DNA from: Symbiodinium natans
Taxonomy: Eukaryota > Sar > Dinophyceae > Suessiales > Symbiodiniaceae
Reading direction: 5' to 3'
Length of the DNA stretch: 64,000 bases
NCBI GenBank assembly: GCA_905221605.1
Contig: CAJNDS010000422.1
Span: 1 to 64,000 of the forward strand
The notes under the pieces were generated by a model. The model saw nothing but the letters and a program-made list of their open reading frames with translations, did no database searches and was not told the DNA's origin. Made by a program: the position numbers and the translations under genes. Position 1 is the stretch's first letter; the number at the start of each line of letters is the position of its first letter. Shown here in pieces: positions 27,486-37,580 of the stretch.

Positions 27486-27959
27486 TTTAAAAGGCTACTT
27501 CATGTTGATGCTATGCCGCTACGGCGACCTGCCCCGGCCTGGCCTTCCCAGCGGCAATGCAACCCAAACCGGAGATCGCAGGTGTGAAGGTGCTGTTCGG
27601 CTTGTGCCCTTTGAGTGGCTTTTTGCGCAGCTATGTGCAATCACCACCCCCAAATGTGGGAGTGGTAAAACATGAAAGAACAAGGTGAGGTTGAATGGTT
27701 GGGACGGGGGGTGTCCGCCCACTATGGTGGGTTCAAATGCCCCCTGGTCCTGATGTGCGTCCCGGACATCGGCTAGGGGGTTACCCATTCCACGCAAAAA
27801 TGTAGGAAATAAAGCGGTTGGGAGGGGATTTCTCCTCCCCATACACCTACGGCCCGAGGTTTCGGCGGATATTAAGACTAATGGTTTGTTTGCGAATCTT
27901 CATTATGAATCTTCATTATTCACCTTAGTGTGAGTTTGAGGGACGGTGCCCTGAGGCGC

Positions 27960-28135
27960 CACGGCCTGGGACCCCGTGAACAGCCACCTTTACACCTACG
28001 GCGGCTTGGAGCAGGGGCCCAAAGACTCCCTGTGGAGGTTGACTGCAACCCACACATCCGTCACCAGCACCTGCGCAGAATTTTCCGCAGGGCTTGCAGA
28101 TTTTGCTGGCTCGTTGTTACGGTGCCTTAGGTATG
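27960..28135 (+). CDS. Kelch exon l (copy 1)
   Basis: Encodes ATAWDPVNSHLYTYGGLEQG then PKDSLWRLTA, followed by CAEFSAGLADFAGSL. In copy 2 this runs straight into the Ser/Thr linker; here a frame change near 28,130 separates them. Confidence 0.75.
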
Positions 28136-28149
28136 GTCCGATGCCGAAG

Positions 28150-28860
28150 CTATCGAAACCACCCCAGGTACTGCAACTTCAACCACCGCACACACAGCTA
28201 CATCCACAACTTCTTCCTCATTGTCGGCAACTTCATCCTCAAAGAGCACCGCAACAACGGCGACCGAAGTCTACCATACTGCAACTTCGACCATAAGCAC
28301 AACCAGCAGCTCTTCAACCACAACTTCTTCCTCATTTTCGGCAACTTCATCCTCAAACAGCACTGCAACAACATCGACCGAAGTCTACCATACCACGATT
28401 ACTGACAATGCGGATGATGCCACCTCCGGTACTGCAACTTCGACCAGAAGCAGAACCAGCAGTTCGTCAATCACCTCACGCACAGCTACATCGACAACGT
28501 CTTCCTCATTCTCGGAAACTTCATTCTCAAGGAGCAGTACGACAACCCTGACTGCAACAACATCAACCAAAGCCTACCCTAGCACGAGTACGAAAACGTG
28601 GGCTCCCTTGACGACAACATGGACAAAGAATCTCCCTACCCAAAGTGCCACCCGAACGCCGTCTCGCACCGACGCTGCGGATCTGCTGTTGGGAGACCTC
28701 GACAACTCCGAAGGGGAGCTCGCGAGGCAGCTGGTAGCCACGCTGGGCAACAGCTCCAACTCGTCGGGTATCCTGGGACGCGCCCTCACGCAGTCTCACT
28801 TGGCGACCATTCAGACTCTGGCGTTGCAGCTTGGCGTTTCGGTGCGCTTCGGGCCGTTTC
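28150..28860 (+). CDS. Ser/Thr-rich linker and LLLGDLD segment (copy 1)
   Basis: An open frame of about 235 codons is dominated by Ser and Thr with repeated TSSSFSxTSSS and TTATEVYHT units, as in mucin-like linkers. It then gives LLLGDLDNSEGELARQLVAT and IQTLALQLGV, the start of the GAIN-like region. The linker is probably O-glycosylated if secreted, which is inference. Confidence 0.65.
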
Positions 28861-28919
28861 GGGGTCTTCAAGGTTCTTAGTACGATATTCAAGGTTTTGG
28901 ATGAAAGCTTGATCCCGAA

Positions 28920-29050
28920 GCACAGGGACAGCCTCGCGATCTCCGACATGAGCCGCAACGTCACGGTGCAGAGCGCCAGTGCCAGCGTGGAGGTTCCTCC
29001 GGACGTCGTGGCCCAGGTGCCAGCGGGGCCCGGTGCAGACAAGAACTCAT
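28920..29050 (+). CDS. GAIN-like exon 1 (copy 1)
   Basis: Encodes HRDSLAISDMSRNVTVQSAS then VEVPPDVVAQVP. The beta-rich pattern and its order before the GPS fit a GAIN domain. Confidence 0.6.
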
Positions 29051-29129
29051 GGAGTTCTACCATGTGTCCTTCTGTGCTTCTTTCTGAGGTACTCCAAGTA
29101 CGTGTCGCCCCCCCCCCCCCCCCCAAGTG

Positions 29130-29280
29130 CTCACAACAGGCTGCAGCAGCTGGCGGCAGCGGGCTGGTGCTGCTCAGCGTCTCGGTGGGCCTTGAAGAGC
29201 TCGGGGCTGGGCTCAACGGTTCCGAAGGAGGTGCAGGCGGGAGCACATGCGGGGGCTTCTTTCATGGTTCCTGTCTGAGG
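29130..29280 (+). CDS. GAIN-like exon 2 (copy 1)
   Basis: Encodes GLVLLSVSVGLEELGAGLNG and GGAGGSTCGGFFHGS. Nearly identical to 43,620-43,770. Confidence 0.55.
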
Positions 29281-29351
29281 GTTTGGGCATTCTAGTCCAC
29301 TTCTCGTGATTCTCGCGTTTAGTTTTCTGTGGCTTCTCTCCCGGAGGTAAT

Positions 29352-29510
29352 GCTTTGGTCTCGCGGCCCGTGAGCATCACCTTCCGTGGGCCTGATGGCC
29401 AGAGGATTCCAATGCCGTCGCTGGCACGGCCCATCGAGGTTCTGATCCTGGGAGCGACCGAAGGCTCCCGGTGTGCTTTCTGGGACGAGGAGCTCCGATG
29501 CCCTGAACAA
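29352..29510 (+). CDS. GPS-site exon 1 (copy 1)
   Basis: Encodes LVSRPVSITFRGPDGQ, PIEVLILGATEG and CAFWDEEL. CxFWD is the first part of a GPS (GPCR proteolysis site) motif. Confidence 0.75.
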
Positions 29511-29622
29511 CTCTTTCAGCTTTTAGGCGCTAGCCAGCCCCGACAGCAGTCGCTGTAGCCAAACCACAGCAAGTTGGGTTCTCAGGAAGTTTGAGCGTTT
29601 AGTTTCGGATCAAGTCCAAGAA

Positions 29623-29720
29623 AGGACACCGGCACCTGGTCGTCGGAGGGCTTGCGTGCGGTGTCCTTCCGGGACGGGGAGTTGCTATGCCAGACCTCCC
29701 ACCTCACTGCCCCTCGGCGG
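29623..29720 (+). CDS. GPS-site exon 2 (copy 1)
   Basis: After an AG acceptor: DTGTWSSEGLRAVSFRDGEL then LCQTSHLTA. WSSEG and CxxxHLT are GPS landmarks; autocleavage would fall between Leu and Thr. Two of the four usual Cys are missing (Leu after EG, and Thr at H-2). Confidence 0.8.
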
Positions 29721-29844
29721 GGCTTTGTGTTGTTTGGGGGGCTGTTCTCAAGCTCACCAAGCTCTGAAGAAGCGCTTCAAATCCCTAAATGTCCCAAGAG
29801 GGCTAAGCGCTATACCCTCAGGAAACGACCCCCAGCTGCGCCGG

Positions 29845-29950
29845 AGGTCTTTGGGGCGGTTCTGGAGACCTTCCTCCACGTGCTCCGGTGCTCCACCGCC
29901 GCGCAGGTGTTCTCTGCCGAGGGCCTCCAGAACCTCAGCAAGGGCACGCC
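29845..29950 (+). CDS. Post-GPS exon (copy 1)
   Basis: Encodes FGAVLETFLHVLRCSTAAQV then FSAEGLQNLSKG. Joined to the previous exon it gives HLTA-FGAV, the usual continuation after a GPS site. Confidence 0.65.
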
Positions 29951-30298
29951 CGGGGGGTGGGAGTCGTAGGGAATCGTGGGAACTTGGAGCTTCAGTGTGG
30001 GGTTTACCGGCTGCATGCGCTTCCGAGTTATGTCGCGCATTGGTGCATTGGTGCTGTGGGTACAGACATGGCACAAGTCCCCGAATCTCAAAGCAAGCAG
30101 GCACCTGGCCCGGCCATGCTGCTGCGATCATTACCTTCAGCGTTGCCTTGCTGAGCAGAGGGCAGAGGGCATGGTGGGGGGAAGTGCGTGGCAGAAGCTC
30201 TTCTTGTTGGCAAGGAGAAAGTAGATGCTGTAGTCGAGAAGCTAGTCAGTAGATGTCAGTAGTGGTGAAGTGGTCGCTGCAAGAGTCTTTGGATGTTA

Positions 30299-30828
30299 AA
30301 TGCAAAGCCGCGATGAAGCCTTGTGCAAGTCCGTGAAGGACATGGTGAGCACGACGAGCGTCACGAAACTGCAGCACACCGTTCGTCTTGACCGCGCAAG
30401 CTTGGACGGAGAAGCTGGCAAAGCGTGATTTGAGACCGATTGACATCTGCACCGAACCGCAGCGATGTCAAAATCCGGCAACCTGCGAAGGGTCCCGAAG
30501 CTTGAAACCCAAACCCCAAGTATCTCCGAGAAGCAATCTGAAGCAGCTTCAGGCTGTGAGATTCTGGATTGCGTCGTCTGTTCTGATGCATCACGTGTAC
30601 CAGCCCCGGAAACCAAAGAACAGCAAAGACGAAAGCAGCCCAGACGCTCCCAGGAAAATGGAAGCACAGCTGCATTTCGAACTGCAAGAGTGCCGCTCCG
30701 TTTCTTTGGTTAAACCCTCGGTGGTGCCACGAAAACAAGTGCGCACGCTTCGACTGTGCCCACTCAGACTCAGCACACAAACTGGGGCCCAGCAAAAGAG
30801 CGCTGCGGCTGCAACCACTGCCGCGGTT
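30299..30828 (+). other. 530-bp segment present in copy 1, missing in copy 2
   Basis: Contains an open segment (30,301-30,430) encoding ALCKSVKDMVSTTSVTKLQH then TVRLDRASLDGEAGKA. This looks like an exon. Copy 2 passes directly from GGATGTTA to TTTTGACGC. Confidence 0.5.
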
Positions 30829-30829
30829 T

Positions 30830-31335
30830 TGACGCCTAATACGACGGTGTACCTCACGCTGCGTGCAAACATGTGCATACGTGCATGTCCTGCTGTATGT
30901 TTCAGCCATTTCGCCTTGTCTTTTGGCTATGACCGTTGCCAGCGCTGTGATTACTCCAACGATTGGGAGTGCTGCTGGCTGTGCTGTGCTGAAAGGGGCG
31001 CCAGTTTGCTTCCACTTGCCCCCAAGGCTCTCTTCATCTGCCTGCTGTTGCTCCTGTATGCCCTACGGCTTGACAGAAAGCGGTCGCTGTCCAGGCATGA
31101 CCGCATGCCCGCATACTGTCACATACTCCAGCCCCGGATAATCCCCTATAATCCTGTTGAATCCCGAAAAGCGGTCTTTAAGCTTCGAAACCCTGCAGGA
31201 CAAGTCATACTGACCACTTTTCTCAAGCTGTGCACCTGGCACCATGGCAGGAAGCAGGTGAAGGCCGCTTTGCTTATCGAGTTGGACGCGGACAAGCAGG
31301 AGCAATCCCCGTCCCGCGCCCTCAGCCCCGAATAG
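30830..31335 (+). CDS. First membrane-segment exon(s) (copy 1)
   Basis: The frame contains APKALFICLLLLLYALRLDR, a transmembrane helix with a basic cytoplasmic end as in the first membrane span of polycystin-1-like proteins. The frame runs on to a TAG at 31,335, but splice boundaries are uncertain. Confidence 0.55.
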
Positions 31336-31589
31336 AACATATTCCCAAAATCTAGGCACGATCGGGCATTCTCGGGCACAGTAGAGCTGCGGTGAGGATG
31401 CTGCGGACGGCTATGCGGAGGAGGAAGAAGAGGAGGTAAAGGCAGAGAAGGCTGCGGACATTGATTTCGGCAAGAGTCCTGAAGCTTTGAATTCTAGTGA
31501 CTAGCGCTGTCAGGCTCGACAGCCCAGCGTGTGCCGTCAGGCTTCTTGGCAGTTGTTAAGAGCACAGAAAAGCAGAGGTTTTGCACAAG

Positions 31590-31900
31590 TTGCGTGCTGC
31601 AAGCTCTCCCAGACGGCGTTCTCAGGCCGCGGCGCGCTTGGCGTCTTCTTTCGCGTGGCTCCTTAGCCAGATGTTCGACATCCCCGACGACCTGCTGACG
31701 GAGTTGATGAATGCCAAGGCGGACTCAGCTCGAAAATGCTCGAAGAAATCCCTCCTCAGAGTCCGACAAATCCCTCAGGTGGTCACGATCAACCGCTGCA
31801 TCAGCTCTCTGCACGCCTACAAGAGCCACGCCGACCGTCAGAGCATCCGTGCAGCGGAGAGGCTGGTGGGCCACGCGCAGCTCGCCTGTTTTAAAAACAG
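31590..31900 (+). CDS. Cytoplasmic exon (copy 1)
   Basis: Encodes FAWLLSQMFDIPDDLLTELM, NAKADSARKCSKKS and VVTINRCISSLHAYKSHADR. It is present in inverted orientation in copy 2 (46,560-46,978). Confidence 0.6.
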
Positions 31901-32169
31901 GAGACAGCTCTGCGATTCAACGCGTAGTTGAATGCAGCAGTTCTCAGGGTGCAAAAAGGTTTTGGCAGGTTCGGGACGGACTTCGCCACTCATCTGAAAA
32001 TAAGATTCGGACTAAACTAACGTGAGGCCGCCTCGGCAAGCGTCCCGAGGCTTTCGAGGGTGTGCGGGAGGGTGTGGGGGGGGGGAGGGAGGGCCCAGGG
32101 AGGCAGGGTCGGGTGGTGGGTTGGGGGATTGGGGTTGGGTACCGAGGCGCCTGCAGCACTCAACCACAG

Positions 32170-32362
32170 CCAGCATGTCGGTGACCATCGAGGACTTCGT
32201 GCGGATGGACCAGACCACGGACTACAGGAGAAGCAAGTCCTTGGTTGCGAAGAACTTTTTGAACAGCTTCTGGTGCAAGCGCGTGGTTCTCCTGATGTGG
32301 GCCATGCATCCCTGGATCACCATGCAGTTCGTGAGCTTGTTCAGATCCCACGTCGTCCCCAG
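32170..32362 (+). CDS. Membrane exon MSVTIEDFVRMDQTTDYRRS (copy 1)
   Basis: Encodes SLVAKNFLNSFWCKRVVLLM then WAMHPWITMQFVSLFRSHVV. It ends at CCCCAG and is found inverted in copy 2. Confidence 0.6.
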
Positions 32363-32479
32363 GCAGATTGTCGGGATGTGTTTTTGTGTTTTTTTGTTTT
32401 TCCTCTAGTTTCCTTAATTCATTACTCTCCAGCTTGTATTGGAGGGGTTCTCTCTGTGAGGGTTTCGGGGGGGGGGGGG

Positions 32480-32580
32480 CAACCGAGGTCCGAGCCTCCC
32501 TGATCATTCTGAAGCTGGTGTCTGCCGCTTGCGCCAACGCGCTCTTCTTCACCAGCTCGGCGGCCTCTCGGCTCATGGAT
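32480..32580 (+). CDS. Membrane exon VRASLIILKLVSAACANALF (copy 1)
   Basis: A hydrophobic helix followed by FTSSAAS. It resembles the R..LI.L.....ANALFF span of polycystin-1-like proteins. Confidence 0.6.
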
Positions 32581-32649
32581 ACCCATTTCAGGGTCAGATA
32601 TTGGGGTTTGTAGGGGTTCAGGGCTCGGTTAGGGGTTAGGGCCCTTACA

Positions 32650-32765
32650 CACAGGTTGCGGCCGACGCGGACATGAACTGTGCGCCGCTAGAGACCACCG
32701 GCGAGCGCCTGCTGCGCGCAGCCATCGTTGGCATCCTCTCCGCTTGCATGGGCGACCTGCGCTCC
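32650..32765 (+). CDS. Membrane exon ETTGERLLRAAIVGILSACM (copy 1)
   Basis: Follows an ACACAG acceptor. It is the last recognised exon of copy 1. Confidence 0.55.
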
Positions 32766-32906
32766 GGTTGCACAAGAAAAGCAGACGGGTTCCGGGCTTT
32801 TGGGGCAGATGAGGGTTAGCATGAGCCGTAGTTAAGAAGAACAGCGCCTTCATCCCATAGATTTCATCGAGATTTCCGAAGAGTTTTTTCCATGATCTTG
32901 GGGCGA

Positions 32907-33962
32907 GGAACCCGTGTTTTTTTTTTGTGGGTGCTTTTTGCGTGGGTGTTTTTTTCCGGGTGAGTCCCCGCACCCGCAGCAAAAAAAAAGCGCTCTCGCC
33001 CCCTCCCCGCCGACAAAACCCCCCCTCTTTTTAAACTGTGCAAGCGTTTTTCAAAGCACTGAATCCTTCCCAAGGCCATCATGCGAACATTGTGTTTGCA
33101 AACGGTGGAGGGAGCCCTCTTTAACACCGTGCCAGCTATGAATCCTGTCCAAGCCTATCATGCGGGCGGGGGGGGGGGGGGGCTGCGCTTTTCTAAGCCG
33201 GGCAAACTTGCTTCAATCATACGAATCCTTTCCAAACCCATGATGATGCGAGCATGTTTGCAAATGGGGGGGGGGCTGCGCCCGCCCCCCCAACCCCCGA
33301 CCACTTTTTTTTTGCCGGCAAGCTTGCTTCAAAGCTTACGAATCCCTTCCAAACCCATGATGCGAGCATTGTGTTTTCAAATGCGGCGGCCTGCGCGGCC
33401 CCCACAGGAACAAAAACACTTTTGGTTGCAAGTCACATATTGAGATACCACAGAGAATTAGTTTCTCATGTATTCTTGTCTCATGTCTTCCTCATTAAAT
33501 ATCGAGGTAAACTATGACGATATAGACAAAAATAGAGAGAAATAGAGGCTTTCGGAAATATAGAGAAATAGAGGCTTTCGTATTCAAGCATAGAGAAATT
33601 AGAAAAACTAGAGGTTTTGAGTAAATGTGGAGAAAATAGAGGTTTTCATATTCAATGATAGAGAAGAAAGTGGTTTTCCTATTAAAATACAGAGAAAGTA
33701 GAGGGTTTCCATAGTAATATATAGAGAGAACAGCAAAAACGCCCCCGCACTCGCAACAAAAAAGAACGCGCCCCCGCAGCAAAATAAGAAACGCGCCCCC
33801 GCACCCGCAGCAAAAAAAGAAGCGCGCCCCCGCACCCGCAGCAAAAGAAAAACCGCAGCAAAAAGACGCGCCCCCGCACCCGCAGCAAAAAAAGGCGCGC
33901 CCCGCACCCGCAACAAAGAAGCACCCGCAGCAAAAAGCAAAACACTCTTACCCTTGGGGCGA
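32907..33962. mobile_element. 1.06-kb insertion with 10-bp target duplication
   Basis: CTTGGGGCGA occurs at 32,897-32,906 and 33,953-33,962; copy 2 has a single CTTGGGGCGA (47,169-47,178) with continuous flanks, so it is the empty site. The insert is a mosaic of minisatellites: a repeated CCAAACCCATGATGCGAGCA unit, AGAGAAATAGAGGCTTTCG units, and CGCCCCCGCACCCGCAGC plus A-run units. It has no coding capacity and no clear terminal inverted repeats. Confidence 0.85.
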
Positions 33963-34239
33963 CTTCGGAAAGAGCTCTGAGGCTCATCGTGCTGCTGGCC
34001 ATGGTGCAGCGGCGGCAGGCCCCCCCCCCCCCCCCCCCCCGATAGCTTCAAGTCAGATGGGGAAAATGCCAGGTCCTGATCCGGCGATGGACGGAAGAGG
34101 CCAAAGAGAGGCAGCTCAGGAGAATCGGGTGAAAGACTCGGATTTCGAGCCATACGAGAGTATTGGTTTGTGGGATTCTGAAACGATGGAGTAGCGAAAT
34201 GTGGGAGAGCGGAAACAGCACAGAAGCCGAATTCGGCCG

Positions 34240-34600
34240 TGAGGAGCTGGCGTCGCCGGCGTTTCATCTTCTGGCTGATCTGGCTTCTCCGTGTTCTTTT
34301 GTGAGGGTCCTTAACCCCCGCACTGGGACCCTTGCTCCTGTTAGGGGGTGCACAAAAGCACACAAGATGGTTCTGCCTCGTCATTCCTAGGGCATGTGTC
34401 TTCGCTGGACTGCAAGGTTCCTGTTTAGGCTGGGGCTTCCGTCTCCGTGGGTTGAAGCGTGGGGCTTCCGTCTCTGTCCGAGGTTTCCCAATCTTGGCAT
34501 CTCGATTCTGTACGTATTCGGCTTCCTGGCCAACGTGAGCCAAGCAGATGGGGCCAAGTGGATCGAAAGAGCCTTCGCCGCGACATTCGGTGGCCTTCGC
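34240..34600 (+). other. Duplicated block, copy 2, with exon-like segment
   Basis: Encodes GISILYVFGFLANVSQADG in the same frame as copies 1 and 3. It is followed by short CCCTAAA-like repeats (34,600-34,632). Confidence 0.5.
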
Positions 34601-34896
34601 TTAACCCTAAACCCGAAACCCGAAACCCTAAATTTGGCTTGCAAGGGCTTTTGATGGCTTTGTTTGGGTTTTTCCAAAGCTTCAGCTGGCCAGCGCATCC
34701 TGTAAGCAGTTGCTTTGAGACATTTGTTTCCTGCAGCTGAGGCACCGGGATGAGTCTGTTACAGGATCTCGTCCTGAAGCCGCTCTGCTTGGTGGCTGGG
34801 CTGGGATGAAAGATTGAGAAGAGCGTGCGAGATCCAGAAAGATACAGAGGTGTCGGGGCTGATGTTGATCTAGCTAATGTAGCTGTAGCCCCGCGC

Positions 34897-35075
34897 ACAC
34901 CGAGGCTCTGTTGTACGCCACGGTCGCCAGCATGGTCCTGTGCTGCAGCCCAAGCGTCGGGGAGAAGATCTTGAACCAGTGGGCTCTGAACGACAAAGAG
35001 TCCGAGAACGAGGACCTGCAGAACGACGGCAACCAGCTCGGGAACGAAGACTTCGAGGCAACTCGGCGCCCTAGG
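34897..35075 (+). CDS. Exon-like segment ALLYATVASMVLCCSPS (copy 2)
   Basis: Same frame as 19,243 and 57,295. Copy 2 reads ILNQWALNDKESENEDLQND where copy 1 has WVRQSDNESGNED. Confidence 0.45.
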
Positions 35076-36490
35076 TTTTTAGGCTCTAAACCTGAAACGC
35101 ATCCCAAGGATGAGAGTCGAAGCCCATCTTCTTCCCGGGAAGCGTGTTTTCTTGTTGACGCCTAGCATTTCTTCCAGGAACCTGAAATCTCCCAAATTGT
35201 GGTTCACCTTCCCCCCCCCCCCCGCCGCCCAGTTTGACCCCAAAGACGGGTTTCAGAGGGGGAGTTAAGAGGGCCTTGGAGTTTGGGACTGAGGGCGGTT
35301 CAACGCTAAGCATCATAAATGGTCAACTCTTTTTTTAAGGGACCAATTTAGATACCAGTACCGTTTCTTCTGCTGCAGAGAAGGCGCACAGCGCGCCTTC
35401 TCTGGGCCCGGCGGGGTGGTCGGGACCCTTTCTGTTGCTTTGTCGGGAGGTCAGGGTCGTTGTGTCAGGCCCCGCCAGGGTCTCACGCTCTTTGGCCGGC
35501 TTGTGAGGAAGATGACACAATAGAAGCGATGTATATCGACTCGGTGTGAAGAGTCGTTCTCCTCTGCGTATCTGCGCATGTACAGACACGAGGGAATCCT
35601 TGTGGCCGTGACTTGGGGCAAGGCGCATATCTCTTGAGGAACGAAGATGTCTTCGTTATCATACCCAGGAGTTGTACCTTCGCTTCAAGCTGCGCAGATC
35701 CGCAGATCTCTTGAGCTCAGATTTCGTCAGAAGTGGCAAGAGCAATCTCTGAGAGGGCTGCTGTTTCTTTTGCAAATCCTCCAACGTTGGAGGTTTAGAC
35801 CTTCTAGTCTGTTTCCGCACTCCACCAGAAAGGAGTAGAACGGCTGTGCCATCGGCATGGAACAGGTTCCGAGCCAGGGGCGTGCCGGTAGCTTTTCTCA
35901 GGGTTCCGACTAGGACACCCGGGCTTCCTTCAAAAAAGGAGTCTCGCGAGCACAGGGGCCATGCCTTGGGGGGGGGGAGGGTAGGGGGTAGGATGGTTGG
36001 TTATACAAAATCCTACTAAGGTTAACCTAGAGTGTTCGGTGAGGACGCTTTTAACTTCTCCGCACCTGCTATGCCTTCAGGGAAGCAGCATCGTCTTCGT
36101 CCCGAACCCTGGAACCCCCTCTCATCCTGCCTTGCACCTCCCTGCATTCTAAGTGCCCATCACGGTCTCTTCCTTGACCATGCGAGTGGGGGGGGGGGGT
36201 GTGTTATGGGGCAGGGGGCTTGGCCCGAAACTTGCAGCGGAGGCCGCGCCCTTGGTTTAGACAGTGCTGTTGCTCTGTGCCATAACAATGATATGTAAGA
36301 ATGAGAAAAATGATAATGTACTGTAGGCCTTTTTGCTCTCAGACATATGTTCCCGAATGCTCTGCAGAAGGGTTCTCGTTTTCAGGTTGGGGGTCTAGGG
36401 GTCAAGAGGTGCCCAAACGTCGTTGCGTTTGCGGACCGCAAGCCGACGCCCCGCCCCCCCAACCCCCCCAACCACCCATCAGCCCCAACC
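35076..36490. other. Intron-like region of copy 2
   Basis: No exon supported. Alignable to copies 1 and 3; includes poly-C and poly-G runs. Confidence 0.35.
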
Positions 36491-36504
36491 CCCACGACCC
36501 CCCC

Positions 36505-36790
36505 GCGTGTCATGTCTTCATGTCGTGTCGCGTCTTCGTCTTCGTGTCCCTGTGTCCTCGTGTCGTGTCCTCGTGTCGTGTCTTCGTGTCGTGTCATGTC
36601 GTATCGTGTCTTCGTCTTCCTGTCGCGTCCTTGTGTCGCGTCCTCGTGTCGTGTCCTCGTGTCGTGTCTTCGTGTCCTGTCTTCGTGTCCTGTCTTCGTG
36701 TCGTGTCTTCGTGTCGTATCGTGTCCTTGTGCCATGTCTTCGTGTCCTGTCTTCGCATCAGGTCCGTGTCGTGTCCGCGTGTGGATCCTA
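36505..36790 (+). repeat. TCGTGTCYTCGTG minisatellite (copy 2)
   Basis: Dozens of GTGTCGTGTCTTC-type units. A shorter version lies at 58,905-59,070 in copy 3 and none in copy 1, so it expanded in some copies only. Confidence 0.9.
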
Positions 36791-36904
36791 TCAGGTTTTT
36801 CTCAAATTCTCGACCGCCAGCGAAACGAGCCAAATAGCATTGTGCGCTTTTCTCTTAGTTCCCATCTCTCTTCCATGCCTATCACTGTTAATATTAGCTC
36901 TTGT

Positions 36905-37528
36905 TGTCAATGGGTTTTCCCCAACAGCGAAGCGGGTACTGGAGCGGGTTTCGGAGCGGGTTCCGGAGCAGCTACCAGAGCCGGTTCCGGAGCGGGTTCC
37001 GGAGCAGGTTCCACGGGCCAAGAACATCTGAAAAGCACGCACAATGGCTTGGGCTGGCCCTTTCCCCATGCACAATGGCTTGGCCTGGCGGTATACAAGT
37101 GTAACAGCGATGCATGCTAAGTCTTCCTGGATTCCTTGCAAGCAGTCTGCTAAGCTATGCCAGGTCTCTGTTCCATGGCACCGGGTGTGTGTTTCTTTTT
37201 TAACTTTTGTAATTCCCAAAAGCCCGGTCCGCGCGGTATTTGTGCTGTTTTTCCCAACAGCAAACCGATGGGGTCTCCAGCCCTTGGGTACTGGAGCGGG
37301 CTTCGGAGCAGGTTCTGGAGCGGAACCCGAGCGTTGCAGAGCAGGTTCTGGAGCAGGTGCCGGAGCGGGTTCCACGGGCCAAGAACATCTGAAAAGCGCG
37401 GTATTTGTGGTGTTTTTCCCCAACAGCAAACCGATGGGGTCTCCAGCCCTTGAATACTGGAGCGGGTTTCGGAGCAGGTTCCGGAGCAGGTTCCGGGGTT
37501 CCAGAGAGGGTTCTGGAGCAGGTACCTC

Positions 37529-37545
<17 letters not shown>
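36905..37545 (+). repeat. Gly-Ser-coding ~150-bp repeats (copy 2)
   Basis: Three longer units contain GGAGCAGGTTCCGGAGC-type steps and end in CACGGGCCAAGAACATCTGA. They are unlikely to be real exons, since frames differ between units. Confidence 0.8.

Positions 37546-37578
<33 letters not shown>
37530..37578 (+). repeat. (CTG)n microsatellite
   Basis: About 15 CTG units after CCTCCTC. Confidence 0.95.

Positions 37579-37580
<2 letters not shown>

Larger units (their letters stand above)
22084..33962 (+). other. Kelch - Ser/Thr-rich - GAIN/GPS-like receptor gene, copy 1 (whole locus)
   Basis: Exon-like segments in order encode at least ten kelch-type strands, a Ser/Thr-rich linker, a GAIN-like region, a GPS-like cleavage site and several membrane segments resembling the early transmembrane part of polycystin-1-like proteins. 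The likely product is a surface receptor with a kelch beta-propeller outside the cell; that combination is inferred from the ordered exons. Segment ends often fall at AG acceptors. No start or end exon could be fixed, and a frame change is needed between the last kelch exon and the linker, so expression is not assured. Confidence 0.6.

Noticed and set aside
33608..34543. 311-codon minus-strand frame
   Set aside because: Half of it lies in the minisatellite insertion, and the rest is antisense to a conserved plus-strand frame; its counterpart at 47,200-47,763 shares only the duplicated part.
36301..37120. Ser/Arg/Val- and Gly-Ser-rich frames up to 257 codons
   Set aside because: Minisatellite translations not kept in copies 1 and 3.
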